A stretch of 53,378 nucleotides of DNA from a virus. The position numbers were made by a program, and so were the translations under genes. Shown one piece after another: positions 1 to 7,898 of this stretch. How positions within the stretch are numbered: position 1 is the stretch's first letter; every line of letters starts with the position of its first letter. Location: IMG/VR virus record IMGVR_UViG_3300043398_000164, positions 1-53,378 of that record, one strand, 5' to 3'. The notes under the pieces were generated by a model. The model ran no database searches and was not told the origin of the DNA. It saw nothing but the letters and a program-made list of their open reading frames with translations.

Positions 1-127
1 GGAATCCCGCCCGTGTTTGTCTGCCGTTGTTGGAACGGTTGCTCGGGCATGTTCTTGAGTCGTCCCCGTAGCCACCACGGGGGCTGTCCGTAGTAGCCGC
101 CGCCCGGTTGATTGGGGAACGGCCCGC
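1..127. repeat. Terminal direct repeat, left copy (circular closure)
   Basis: These 127 bases are identical to the last 127 bases of the window (53252-53378). An exact odd-length overlap of this size is what a k=127 de Bruijn assembler leaves on a circular contig, so I read it as assembly closure rather than a biological terminal repeat. One reading frame continues across the join, which supports a circular or circularly permuted genome of 53,251 bp. Confidence 0.95.
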
Positions 128-341
128 CGCGACTGCTGGTGCGCATCGGCGGAATCTGTCCGTACTGCGGCGCTGGAGCGGAGCCGTTGCCGCTGTTGGT
201 GAAGTTGCCGTAGCCGATCGTCTTATTGGACGGGAACTGGCCGATGCTGGTCGCTTGCCACGGCGGCAAGGCGTAGCCTGGACCTTGGGGGCCAAGGAGC
301 GTGCTGGGATTGCGACCGTTGTAGTAGTCGGCGTATTGCAT
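1..341 (-). CDS. Pro/Gly/Gln-rich small protein, 5' part of a gene spanning the contig ends
   Basis: The ATG at 341-339 follows an AGGAGT Shine-Dalgarno sequence 5 bases upstream. Reading minus from 341 to base 1 and continuing at 53251 gives one open frame of 160 codons ending at 53113, a 159-aa protein. It is rich in Pro, Gly, Gln, Asn and Tyr, has no membrane segment, and looks low-complexity or disordered. It lies between two coiled-coil proteins upstream of the giant ejection-type protein, so a minor virion component is likely. I do not recognise a family. Confidence 0.75.
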   Translation of the reverse strand, partial: MQYADYYNGRNPSTLLGPQGPGYALPPWQATSIGQFPSNKTIGYGNFTNSGNGSAPAPQYGQIPPMRTSSRGGPFPNQPGGGYYGQPPWWLRGRLKNMPEQPFQQRQTNTGGI

Positions 342-350
342 GGGTGACTC

Positions 351-1547
351 CTAATCTTCGTAGGGACCAATGAAACCACGGGCACGAATTCGATCTGCCA
401 CTGCCCGATTGGCGTCTCCGGGACGATAGCCAGCGTCGATCCGCTGCTGAATCCGAGCTTGCTTCGCCGCGGCTTCTCGCGCCAAGCGTGCTTGGACGGG
501 ATCAACGGCCATTGGATCGGGCGGCGCGTCGTATCCTTGATCGTAGTAGGCTGGCGGCTGATAGTCAGAACCACCGCCACCGCCGTACATCGCTTGCGCT
601 TGCTGGAGCGGATTGCCGTTGAGCCACATCGGACCACGGCCCTGCGCCCCGTACTGCGGCAATCCATACAACGGCTCGTACCCCGTGCCTTGCTGGTCGA
701 ACTGCCCACCCTGCGGAGTCATTGTTCCAACCGTTCCCTGCCCGTCGCCGCTCGCTCCGTACTGCATCGCCATCTGGAGATACGGCAGGATGTCCGGCGC
801 CACGTCGTTCTGCCGCTCGACGAACCCGGCGAAGTTTCCGCTGAGGCTTTGGTCGTTGTTGATGCGGCGGTCGCTCACCATCTCGGAAAGCCGCTGCTGC
901 TCACGGGCGAGGTCGCTGGCGTTCCGCTGACGGAAGGCGTCAGTGATCGTCGATGACCCCAGGCCGCGCGCCGACAGACTCGCCTGAACGGCTCCCATCG
1001 CTTCCTTGGCGCGTTGTTCGAGGTCCAGCTTGGACGCCTTGCCGTAGTTGTCGATCTCGCCCATCGTGCGGCCGTACAAACCTTCGTTCGTGCCTGGCGT
1101 GCCGAGGACGCCGCGAATCTCTTGGTCGTGTTTGTCATTCGCCGCGTTCGCCTTGTCGATCTTCGCCTGCACTTCCATGAGCAGTTTTTCGAGCTTGGTC
1201 GGCTCGGGCTTCTTCACGCCGAGGTCGCTGCGGTTGAGCGTGTTGGGATCGTTGCTCGCCACGCCGCCACGCCGCATTTCACCGGGACCGGCCGGGCGAC
1301 GCGCGACTGGCGCACTCGCTGCGCCCATTCCGCCGCGCATGGCGATGAACTTGTCTAGGAGTTTGTCGTCGGGCGTGACGCCGTTCTGGATGTTCAATCC
1401 GCCCATCTGTTCGGCCAGCGGTATACTGCGGTCGCCGAGCGCGCCCCACTTCTCGGGGAAGGGTCCGCTGCGAGCTTGGCCCACCCGCGCCAGTTTGGCG
1501 AGTTCCCGACGCATCTGCTCGCGGTATTCGGTTGCTGTCATGGTCAA
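351..1547 (-). CDS. Coiled-coil virion-associated protein, putative internal or ejection protein
   Basis: This 398-aa protein has a central charged helical region (about residues 110-240) rich in Gln, Arg, Lys and Glu, followed by a Gly/Tyr/Gln/Pro-rich low-complexity tail. There is no signal peptide or catalytic motif. It starts in an ATGA overlap with the stop of the preceding zinc-ribbon gene. Together with the 402-aa and 1,475-aa proteins downstream it resembles the internal-core protein set of short-tailed phages in position and composition, not in recognisable sequence. The function is inferred from context. Confidence 0.7.
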   Translation of the reverse strand: MTMTATEYREQMRRELAKLARVGQARSGPFPEKWGALGDRSIPLAEQMGGLNIQNGVTPDDKLLDKFIAMRGGMGAASAPVARRPAGPGEMRRGGVASNDPNTLNRSDLGVKKPEPTKLEKLLMEVQAKIDKANAANDKHDQEIRGVLGTPGTNEGLYGRTMGEIDNYGKASKLDLEQRAKEAMGAVQASLSARGLGSSTITDAFRQRNASDLAREQQRLSEMVSDRRINNDQSLSGNFAGFVERQNDVAPDILPYLQMAMQYGASGDGQGTVGTMTPQGGQFDQQGTGYEPLYGLPQYGAQGRGPMWLNGNPLQQAQAMYGGGGGSDYQPPAYYDQGYDAPPDPMAVDPVQARLAREAAAKQARIQQRIDAGYRPGDANRAVADRIRARGFIGPYED

Positions 1548-2023
1548 CTCCAGCCTAAAGCGGCTTTGAAACGGTCGAGCTTCTCGCCCAATTCTAATCG
1601 TTCGTCGAGCTTATTGATCCACTGTTTGCGGGCATTGCAATTGCAGCCAGGAGGAAGTCCCACTGCCGCGCGCACTCCCTGCCATCGCTCTTTGGTAACG
1701 CCCACGGCAGTAAGGGCGGACTCGACACGATCGCCGAGGCGTGTGACGTGTGATGTTCCGCAGACGTGTCCGAGTGGTTCATCGGTCTCCGTAATCGTCG
1801 TCCAGTCGCACGCGCGGCAGCCCCAAATGACCTTGCCTTCCGGCGTGCGGTCGATGATGTAGGTTGATCCCACTTGGCAATTTCGATGTAGTGGACGTTC
1901 ATAATCCCTTGGGAGCGCGTATCCGCAGTGCGTGCATTGGGTTCCTTTTGTCAGCGATGGGAAGATGCAATCGACCACGACTACTGAACTAAGACAGCCC
2001 CTAGAGATGCTACGGGGGTGCAA
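1544..2023 (-). CDS. Zinc-ribbon-type hypothetical phage protein
   Basis: The ORF is 159 aa. Near residue 30 it carries CTHCGYALPRDYERPLHRNC, a paired-Cys motif like a treble-clef zinc ribbon, then a GCRAC pair and a C-terminal GCNCNARKQW segment. The 2023 ATG would overlap the upstream gene by 43 bases; a GTG at 1978, just after the upstream stop, would give a 144-aa product and keeps all the cysteines, so the start is uncertain. Its place between fibre-like and ejection-type genes suggests a small structural or assembly role. I do not recognise a named family. Confidence 0.7.
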   Translation of the reverse strand: MHPRSISRGCLSSVVVVDCIFPSLTKGTQCTHCGYALPRDYERPLHRNCQVGSTYIIDRTPEGKVIWGCRACDWTTITETDEPLGHVCGTSHVTRLGDRVESALTAVGVTKERWQGVRAAVGLPPGCNCNARKQWINKLDERLELGEKLDRFKAALGWS

Positions 2024-2556
2024 TAACCAACATTAATGACCGCGGCGAGTATTGGATTCAGCATGGCATTGAGCGTTGTCGGAAGCGCGATCGACGTGTA
2101 CCACGTATAGCAAAAACCGCCAACTCGCGCTAACGCCTTGAAGTGCAATATACCGCCCGATGACTCGCAGCCGACCAGGAATCCTAATCCGTCGCAAGTC
2201 GCTAATCCGCACGTTACCGGCGGTGACGGAGGAATGTAGTAGTAGCGATTTGACACGATAGCAAACTGCGGTCCACTTATGCAAAAATTACCAACTGAGA
2301 CGAGCGGGTCGGAGAGTGATGGGGACAGGTTGAATGTTCCAATGAACGCCGTGGCGCAGTTGTCAGGCGGCGTGCAAATTCCGCCGAACGCTGTCCAAAA
2401 TGGTCCGGTGAGTTCGATGTGGTCAACTCCTGCAAAGACTAAATTAGCTTCCGTACAAGTGGCAATTGGCGTATCGCAGGGGCAGGTATCGCAGTTGATG
2501 ATGGCGCCCGTGGCGTCAACGATTGGCTTGCCGGCGGCGTTGACCCAAATACTCAT
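1981..2556 (-). CDS. Cys-rich hypothetical structural protein
   Basis: This 191-aa protein is hydrophobic, beta-rich in appearance and has about 14 cysteines, including CDTCPC near residue 23 and further Cys around 62, 67, 93, 115 and 120. It has no Lys/Arg-rich helices and no signal peptide. It directly follows the fibre-like gene (stop 2557, start 2556) in the minus operon. Disulfide stabilisation or metal binding is possible. The position suggests a minor tail or fibre-associated protein. No family recognised. Confidence 0.7.
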   Translation of the reverse strand: MSIWVNAAGKPIVDATGAIINCDTCPCDTPIATCTEANLVFAGVDHIELTGPFWTAFGGICTPPDNCATAFIGTFNLSPSLSDPLVSVGNFCISGPQFAIVSNRYYYIPPSPPVTCGLATCDGLGFLVGCESSGGILHFKALARVGGFCYTWYTSIALPTTLNAMLNPILAAVINVGYCTPVASLGAVLVQ

Positions 2557-3414
2557 CTAGCACTCCGCTTGCGTCACCCATTTAAATACTCCAAAGTCAT
2601 TTTTGAGCCATTGCTCCTGCCCGGCTTCGTAGCCGCTCACTTGCGTCAGGTCCACCGAAATTCCTGCCGAGAAAAGTTCGATGTACGTTCCCGCCTTGCA
2701 TCGCAACTTGCCCGCTGCCCCGGCCACGTCGAACTCCAGGCCCTTGTCCCCTTCGATTTCCACCGCGACAGCGCCGCTGTCGAAGTAAATCCCAGCCCCT
2801 TCCTTGACGCGCAGCTTGCCCGCCGCGCCCGCCACGTCAAACTCCAGCCCCTTGTTGGTTTCGAGTTCCACGTCGATCGTGTCGCCGTCGAAGGCGATGC
2901 CAGCGCCGCCGATTAAGTTTCCCAGGAAGGTTTCCGGGTCAATGTCAATCTGCACCGAGTCGGACCCGGAACTTGTCGTCAGCACAAACCCAACGCCGCC
3001 GATGAGGTTGAGCGTGTCGCCAAACGATTCGGCAACCAAGTCAGTCTGCGGGTTGCCAGTCTGATCGGTAACGTGGATTGTCTTGAACGCCAGCGAGTTG
3101 CAGACGATCAGGCCGCCCGCCGTCGTCATCGTCGTTTCGTCGGCAACCGCTGAGATGACGCCGGCCGTAATGTCGATGCCATCTCCCGCGGTGTACGCGA
3201 CGCCGCCGCCGGCCGCCGAGAGGATTCCGCCTGAACAAACAATCGTCACGTTGTCGATCAGTGGAGTAATCGTCCCCAGCGCCAGTGTAACCGGATCAAT
3301 CCCGCAGCCGGCCGTGTAGGTCGCGCCTGTCACGGTGAGGTTGCTGACGACCGATACGAGCGCGTCAATGCGATCGTCGGGCGAACTACATCCTCGTTTG
3401 GGAACGCCAGCCAT
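2557..3414 (-). CDS. Tail-fibre-like beta-repeat protein
   Basis: This 285-aa protein is Gly/Ile/Val/Asp-rich with short alternating beta motifs of the sort seen in trimeric phage fibres (GIDITAGVISAV, GIYFDSGAVAVEIE). Two near-identical blocks occur around residues 188 and 223, each containing KGLEFDVAGAAGKLR, so an internal duplication of about 35 residues is visible. The C-terminus (WLKNDFGVFKWVTQAEC) may be a trimerisation tip. It lies just after the nozzle-like gene. A host-binding fibre or spike stalk is inferred; receptor specificity cannot be judged. Confidence 0.65.
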   Translation of the reverse strand: MAGVPKRGCSSPDDRIDALVSVVSNLTVTGATYTAGCGIDPVTLALGTITPLIDNVTIVCSGGILSAAGGGVAYTAGDGIDITAGVISAVADETTMTTAGGLIVCNSLAFKTIHVTDQTGNPQTDLVAESFGDTLNLIGGVGFVLTTSSGSDSVQIDIDPETFLGNLIGGAGIAFDGDTIDVELETNKGLEFDVAGAAGKLRVKEGAGIYFDSGAVAVEIEGDKGLEFDVAGAAGKLRCKAGTYIELFSAGISVDLTQVSGYEAGQEQWLKNDFGVFKWVTQAEC

Positions 3415-3416
3415 GC

Positions 3417-4922
3417 TTAACCCTTCTTGCGATTTCCGTCTCCATTAATCGTCAACACGACCTCTTCCGGGCTCCACGCCGCCCCCGACACATCATCCAG
3501 TCGCACGTAGGCCGCCGTGCCATTGACGCGCGGGTTCTCTGTTCCGTTGAACCCGGCCGCCCAATTGGCGCACGTGTAGCTGGCCGTGCCGGACAGCGCG
3601 GCAAACGCCTCTTGCGGACTGTCGCCCACGAAGATGCTCGCCGTCGCCGCCCCCGAACCCTCGGCGAGCGTACCGCAGATTTCCGTGATTTCCGCCTTGC
3701 TGCTGGGTCCGCCTAACGCGATCGGCCCATAGACCAAGTAGCTGTCGATCGTCTCGCTACCGGCGGTGTCGTACTGATAGACGAGTCCGGCGTCGGTCAT
3801 GAGTAACAGCGGGCTGACGGTCGCGCTGCTCTTGTATTTGATGTTGGCTGCCAACTGCATTACCTTGCCGCTGAACGCCATCGGCCAGAAGCTCCCGCCG
3901 TCGCTGAGGAAATAGCGGTAGTACAGGTCAGTCCCGCTCGCCTTGTTGACGATAATGTCCACCGCATCCCACCGCGAACAGTAGCCGAGGCTACACCAGT
4001 CGCCAGCCCCAGGATCAATCCCCTTGAGGTCGTTTGGCAACTGGTTCTGCGAGACAATCACCGGCTCGCTCCCGCACCCTTCCGCCATTGCAAACAACCC
4101 CTGCCGCGTCATGAACATCAGCGTGCCGTTGCCGATATGGCAATGGGCCGATTGCATGAGCGGGCCGACCGGGGCCTTGAGCGGCATGAGTTGCCCGCCC
4201 GCGGCGATGTTGCCGATCAGCAGGTGCATCGAATCGGTTTGACCGATGACCGCGCAGTCGCGGGTGTGCGAGATGAACGACGTGATCGGTTCTTTCACCG
4301 TGAACGCGACGGCCGCCGATTCGTCGGTCTGCGTATAGTCCCAATCGGTCGGCGTTCCGATGCGCGGCGAGTAGACGGTCCAGGGGAAATCACTCGCCCC
4401 GCAGAGATAGAGTCGGTCGCCATGTGTGGCGACGATCCCGCAGTTGGTGGGCGCGGCAATGCCAGCCGTCAGGAGCGAGCCAAGTGCTGCGCCAGCGCCA
4501 GCACCCGCCGGCAAGCTCACGTACAGCGTCGTGCCGCCACTCCGCGCCTGATAGAGCCCTTGAAGGTAGACGGCGCAGGACGAAAACGTGGTCCCCGGCG
4601 CTATCGTAATCATCTCTGTCAGCGTCCACGAACCGCTGGCGTAGTAGATGATGTACGTGCCATTCTCGGTCGTGACCGCGATGCCGCGCCGCAGCGTGCC
4701 GCCGGAGAGATAGGACGCCTCGCAGTAATTGTACGGGGCGCCGATGGTTCCGATCGACGTACCTAGCGGCGGGCGCTGTCCACCACGCTCGCGGCCTGTC
4801 GTGGGATCAACTAGCCACACATTCTGGCAGGAGGGGGTCGTAAATGGCGCTTGCGATTGATAGGCAAACTTGCGACTTAGGCCCCCGGAAGGAAATGTCA
4901 GGGCTTTGGTGCGCTCGGCCAT
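3417..4922 (-). CDS. Putative tail nozzle or stabilisation protein (beta-propeller-like)
   Basis: This 501-aa beta-rich protein has little helix. The stretch around residues 165-240 ([18 protein letters not shown], then GTPTDWDY, then [15 protein letters not shown]) resembles what I remember of phage stabilisation and tail-tubular-B-type proteins that close the tail of short-tailed phages. It is followed by the fibre-like gene and preceded, across the inserted pseudopilin cassette, by connector-like genes. Family assignment is by remembered motif pattern and gene order only. The region upstream (4923-5092) is shared with the divergent pseudopilin gene. Confidence 0.6.
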   Translation of the reverse strand: MAERTKALTFPSGGLSRKFAYQSQAPFTTPSCQNVWLVDPTTGRERGGQRPPLGTSIGTIGAPYNYCEASYLSGGTLRRGIAVTTENGTYIIYYASGSWTLTEMITIAPGTTFSSCAVYLQGLYQARSGGTTLYVSLPAGAGAGAALGSLLTAGIAAPTNCGIVATHGDRLYLCGASDFPWTVYSPRIGTPTDWDYTQTDESAAVAFTVKEPITSFISHTRDCAVIGQTDSMHLLIGNIAAGGQLMPLKAPVGPLMQSAHCHIGNGTLMFMTRQGLFAMAEGCGSEPVIVSQNQLPNDLKGIDPGAGDWCSLGYCSRWDAVDIIVNKASGTDLYYRYFLSDGGSFWPMAFSGKVMQLAANIKYKSSATVSPLLLMTDAGLVYQYDTAGSETIDSYLVYGPIALGGPSSKAEITEICGTLAEGSGAATASIFVGDSPQEAFAALSGTASYTCANWAAGFNGTENPRVNGTAAYVRLDDVSGAAWSPEEVVLTINGDGNRKKG

Positions 4923-4940
4923 CGGAGTTCTGCAATTTAG

Positions 4941-4968
4941 TTGACACAGGAAACCGGCGGGTCATAAT
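4941..4968 (+). promoter_or_regulatory. Sigma70-like promoter for the pseudopilin gene
   Basis: TTGACA at 4941-4946 is a perfect -35 box. It is followed after 16 bases by CATAAT at 4963-4968, a 5/6 match to the -10 consensus. Transcription would begin near 4975 and read the lone plus-strand gene at 5093, independently of the surrounding minus-strand operon. This is among the best promoter matches seen in the window. Confidence 0.7.
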
Positions 4969-4983
4969 TCAATCGCTGGGTGA

Positions 4984-5009
4984 GCGTTGCGGGTTCGAAA
5001 CCGCAACGC
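4984..5009 (+). other. Perfect 9-bp hairpin in the pseudopilin leader
   Basis: GCGTTGCGG (4984-4992) pairs with CCGCAACGC (5001-5009) around the 8-base loop GTTCGAAA. Outer bases CGCT/AGCG can extend the stem. It lies about 10 bases after the predicted transcription start and 84 bases before the ATG, so it could protect the mRNA 5' end or be a regulatory leader. The loop resembles a tRNA T-loop but the rest of a tRNA is absent. Confidence 0.5.
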
Positions 5010-5092
5010 CAAGCGACGTGCGGCGGGATTGGCTTTCGCCTTCCTGGCCGGTCACGCCGCACGCGGCCCGGCCTAACTGGAGGGCTTCTGCC

Positions 5093-5524
5093 ATGCGTCG
5101 CGCTTTCTCGCTCGTGGAATTGCTCGTTGCTATCTGCATCATCGCTTGCTTGATGGGCCTCTTACTGCCAGCCGTCATGCACGCTCGGGAAGCGGCCCGC
5201 GCCGCAGAATGCCGATCGAATCTCCACCAGATCGGCGTCGACATTTTCCAGCGCGTCGACCGTCGTGGTCGCATTCCGCACTTCCTCAACGGCAGCGCCG
5301 CCAATCTCCGCTGCCCAACCGCCGTGGCAATCTATGGCGATGATCGGGAAATGTTCGAGGACCAGGGGCATTACTTCCAGCTTTTTCAGGACGTTACTCG
5401 GGAGCGGATCATGGATGACCAACAAAAAGCATCAACGGAAATAGCACTTCTTATCGAGGGAGCGCCACTCCACAACGGAGTGGCGTTCGCTCTGTATCTC
5501 GACGGCCATGTGGCCGCACAGTGA
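5093..5524 (+). CDS. Prepilin-like protein with N-terminal cleavage/methylation motif and H-X9-DG motif (DUF1559-type pseudopilin)
   Basis: This 143-aa protein starts [12 protein letters not shown], a type IV pilin-like leader with Glu at position +5 of the mature chain and a hydrophobic helix (about residues 5-28) ending [14 protein letters not shown]. The residue before the cleavage site is Ala rather than the usual Gly. The C-terminus contains H127[10 protein letters not shown]137-G138, exactly the H-X9-DG motif of planctomycete pseudopilins. It is about half the length usual for the family. It is the only plus-strand gene in the structural block and has its own promoter. Likely membrane-anchored; possible roles are exclusion of other phages or interference with host pili or type II secretion. 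Function is inference. Confidence 0.85.
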   Translation: MRRAFSLVELLVAICIIACLMGLLLPAVMHAREAARAAECRSNLHQIGVDIFQRVDRRGRIPHFLNGSAANLRCPTAVAIYGDDREMFEDQGHYFQLFQDVTRERIMDDQQKASTEIALLIEGAPLHNGVAFALYLDGHVAAQ

Positions 5525-5535
5525 TTACGTAATCA
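5522..5535. other. 14-bp palindrome joining convergent stop codons
   Basis: TGATTACGTAATCA is a perfect palindrome that supplies the TGA stop of the plus-strand pseudopilin and the TAA stop of the minus-strand gene ending at 5525. It has no T-tract, so it is not an intrinsic terminator. It marks the downstream edge of the inserted cassette. Confidence 0.5.
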
Positions 5536-6490
5536 CCAAATCAACAATCTTCGTGTAGAGGATGCGGCAGCCGTACATATACAAAATGTCGGTCGCGTGC
5601 GTGGGGGGCGTCAGCGACACCGTAACGGTGAGGGCGGCATTGGGGACATCGGCCGCCGCGACGGTCCCCGGAGCGACCTTGACGGTCGTGGTCGCAGTGT
5701 CAGTAAGGGCGTCAACAACGTCCGCCCCGCCATCCCAGTTCGTCACCAGAACGGCCGCATTGAAGCTGTTAGTAGTGCCCGCCGAAGCCACGATGAACTG
5801 CACCGTGACATTGGCGGCGCCATTGAAATCTGACGGGAGGCATACGGACGAAGCGATGCGATCCACATTTCCCGTCGCCCAGGCGATTCGCCAAGCGTTC
5901 GTTGTGCCGCCGCCTTCCAGGAATGGCGTTGAGTCGCTGGCCAGGGTACCGCCCACGGCGGCCAGGTTCCCAACGTCGCCATCAGCGTCGACTTCTCGGA
6001 ACGACGACAGCGGAATATCCACGCACCCAGTCGTTCCCAGCGTGGACGAATAGATCGCTTCAAACAGAGCAGCGGCATTATTTGCGATTCCGGCCGCCGT
6101 CAATGCCTGTCCAAAATCCGATGCCGGATCGTCAATCGGCAAATCAGCCGCCGTGTTGATCTCCACCGCCGCGCTCGCCGACAGCAGCACGCCCGACCAC
6201 CCCGAAGTCGTCGTCGAGATGAACTGCGCCGCTTCGCCGCTGGCTAACGTCCCGATCGTCGTCCCGGCGACGTTCGTGAAAATCTGCGCCCCGTCCGCAA
6301 TGGCGTAGAACACGCACCCGGCGCCCTCGGCGATATTCGGCAGGATGTACGTGCCCGCGCCCCAGCCCTTGCCGATGGCGAACTGCTTGCCGCCAAGGTT
6401 AATGACGTTGCCCGTGCCTGGGTCGGGGACGACGGAGAAATTTTTCCGAAGGGCTTCACCTAAAGTGAAATTGGCATTGGAAGCCTGCAT
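5525..6490 (-). CDS. Hypothetical beta-rich structural protein
   Basis: This 321-aa protein is rich in Ala, Gly, Thr and Val, predicted beta-rich, without signal peptide or Cys pairs. Near residues 55-105 it has a segment (FYAIADGAQIFTNVAGTTIG and on) with the look of capsid- or tail-surface beta domains. It lies between the connector-like gene and the nozzle-like gene, so a minor tail or head-tail protein is likely. Its stop overlaps the palindrome that also ends the opposite-strand pseudopilin. No specific family recognised. Confidence 0.7.
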   Translation of the reverse strand: MQASNANFTLGEALRKNFSVVPDPGTGNVINLGGKQFAIGKGWGAGTYILPNIAEGAGCVFYAIADGAQIFTNVAGTTIGTLASGEAAQFISTTTSGWSGVLLSASAAVEINTAADLPIDDPASDFGQALTAAGIANNAAALFEAIYSSTLGTTGCVDIPLSSFREVDADGDVGNLAAVGGTLASDSTPFLEGGGTTNAWRIAWATGNVDRIASSVCLPSDFNGAANVTVQFIVASAGTTNSFNAAVLVTNWDGGADVVDALTDTATTTVKVAPGTVAAADVPNAALTVTVSLTPPTHATDILYMYGCRILYTKIVDLVIT

Positions 6491-6569
6491 TTTGATCTAG
6501 CTCCTGTTATTCGTGCCGCTGCGCTGATCCGAGAGCGACACCTTGTTAAGTTGACCGAAACAACTGCGT

Positions 6570-7589
6570 TCAAACATTGACGGAAATCGAGGCATACGGA
6601 ATATCCGCGCGGAGGTCAGCCAGCACATCCTCCAGCAAGTCGTCGTCGGCCGGCGGTCGGCCCAAGGTTTCCACGGCGCTGGTGCGGCGGTCGTAGCCTA
6701 CGCACGACGCCAGGCATTCCAGACGGTCGTTGTTCGCGGCCTGATAGGCACTCGTGTCGGCCCCCTTCACCTTCTTAATCAGTTCCGCCACCACCGCCTT
6801 AATAAGCAGTTCGCCAAACCACGGGCCGCCGTGGTGATACACGTAGGTCGATCCGTCGAGCGTAACCGGGACGATTTCGTAGCGGTACTCGACCGTGCGG
6901 TTCTCGCTGGTCAGCGGGAAAAACTGGACCTGCTGGCGGGCGTCGTTGGACGTGGTGGGGGCGACGTAGGAAAGGGAATACTCGCATGGATACAGGGAGG
7001 CGCCAAAGTCGCGGTCGAGTTCGCGGAGTTCCTTGTCGGGGATGCGTTTGAGTCGCAGCGGACCCAATGTGCTTTCGCGCGGGTACGTGAACCCGTCGTT
7101 CAGCAGCGAGCCGAAGTCGGTCGGCAGCGTGTAGTAGTGCTGGATCAGCGTGTAGCTGGTCCCCGCGGAGGCCGCCACGCTCGTATCGTTGAGCGTGACC
7201 TGCGTGTTGCTGTCGCGGGTGTTGACCGAATAGCGGATCGCGTTGACCCACACATCGCCATCGGCCGCCCAGGAGGGAAACGTCCCGCTGGCGAGCGTCA
7301 CGACTCCCGCGACAATCGTGACCGTGCCCGTCGAGTAGGGGGCGTAGAGCGAGAGCGTCGTGACCTGGCTCGTCATGAACGACCAGATATGTGGCGCTTC
7401 CATGCCGCGGCCGGAATCGCTGCGGAGCACAGGCGGATAGTAGGCCCACCGCTGGCCGCTCTTGAGCGCCGCCGAGAAGTCGGCCGCCTGCGTCGCACTC
7501 CACGAACCGGAGGCTTTACGCCACCCGGCGGCGCGTTGCCCTTCGTCCGCGAGCACCGAGTACGGGACTGCCAGTGTGTTTGCGGCCAT
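6570..7589 (-). CDS. Putative head-tail connector or tail tubular A-like protein
   Basis: This 339-aa mixed alpha/beta protein starts at an ATG immediately after the stop of the 77-aa gene. The C-terminal half contains a Glu/Lys/Arg/Asp-rich helical region (LLIKAVVAELIKKVKGADTS) and an acidic helix near the end, and the middle has a beta insertion of the kind seen in adaptor proteins. Gene order (portal, scaffold, capsid, then this) matches a head-completion or adaptor gene of short-tailed phages. Assignment is by position and general character, not a diagnostic motif. Confidence 0.55.
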   Translation of the reverse strand: MAANTLAVPYSVLADEGQRAAGWRKASGSWSATQAADFSAALKSGQRWAYYPPVLRSDSGRGMEAPHIWSFMTSQVTTLSLYAPYSTGTVTIVAGVVTLASGTFPSWAADGDVWVNAIRYSVNTRDSNTQVTLNDTSVAASAGTSYTLIQHYYTLPTDFGSLLNDGFTYPRESTLGPLRLKRIPDKELRELDRDFGASLYPCEYSLSYVAPTTSNDARQQVQFFPLTSENRTVEYRYEIVPVTLDGSTYVYHHGGPWFGELLIKAVVAELIKKVKGADTSAYQAANNDRLECLASCVGYDRRTSAVETLGRPPADDDLLEDVLADLRADIPYASISVNV

Positions 7590-7823
7590 TTATTTTGCGA
7601 GGGCGGGTGTTTTCTTGGGCGGGTCCACCGGCGTCAGTTTCCGCTGGTACTTCACCGCCAACGGGAAGATCGCCCACTCCTGGAGCGGGCCGGTATGGCA
7701 TTTATGCCACACGTCGAGCGTCTTGAAATACTCTTTGCGGAAGTCGTCGTCGCGCCAGTCGCCGCCAAAGCGATCCATCACGTTGCGATCCGACGCTAAA
7801 ACTTCGCGGTTGTCGTTAGCCAT
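7590..7823 (-). CDS. Small hypothetical protein in the head gene cluster
   Basis: This is a 77-aa charged, soluble-looking protein with an aromatic core (WRDDDFRKEYFKTLDVWHKC). It has no membrane segment or known motif. It sits tightly between the jelly-roll-like gene and the connector-like gene and abuts the latter, so it is almost certainly co-transcribed. Function unknown; a head-completion role is only a positional guess. Confidence 0.6.
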   Translation of the reverse strand: MANDNREVLASDRNVMDRFGGDWRDDDFRKEYFKTLDVWHKCHTGPLQEWAIFPLAVKYQRKLTPVDPPKKTPALAK

Positions 7824-7898
7824 CGTCTGTCTCCGAAGCCCGCCGGGCGGCGGGTGAGAGTGGGGAAAGCCCCGCCGCCCGGCTGAGAGTTGAAAATC

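Noticed and set aside
4984-5009. Possible tRNA T-arm (GGGTTCGAAACC) in the pseudopilin leader
   Set aside because: The stem-loop has an 8-base loop and a 9-bp stem, and no acceptor, D or anticodon arms can be placed around it.
6831-7799. Long plus-strand ORFs opposite structural genes (for example 6831-7799, 10887-11867, 11925-12770 and 8133-8702)
   Set aside because: They are antisense to clear connector, portal and jelly-roll genes, are rich in Arg/His/Val/Asp as typical GC-rich shadows, and have no recognisable motifs.
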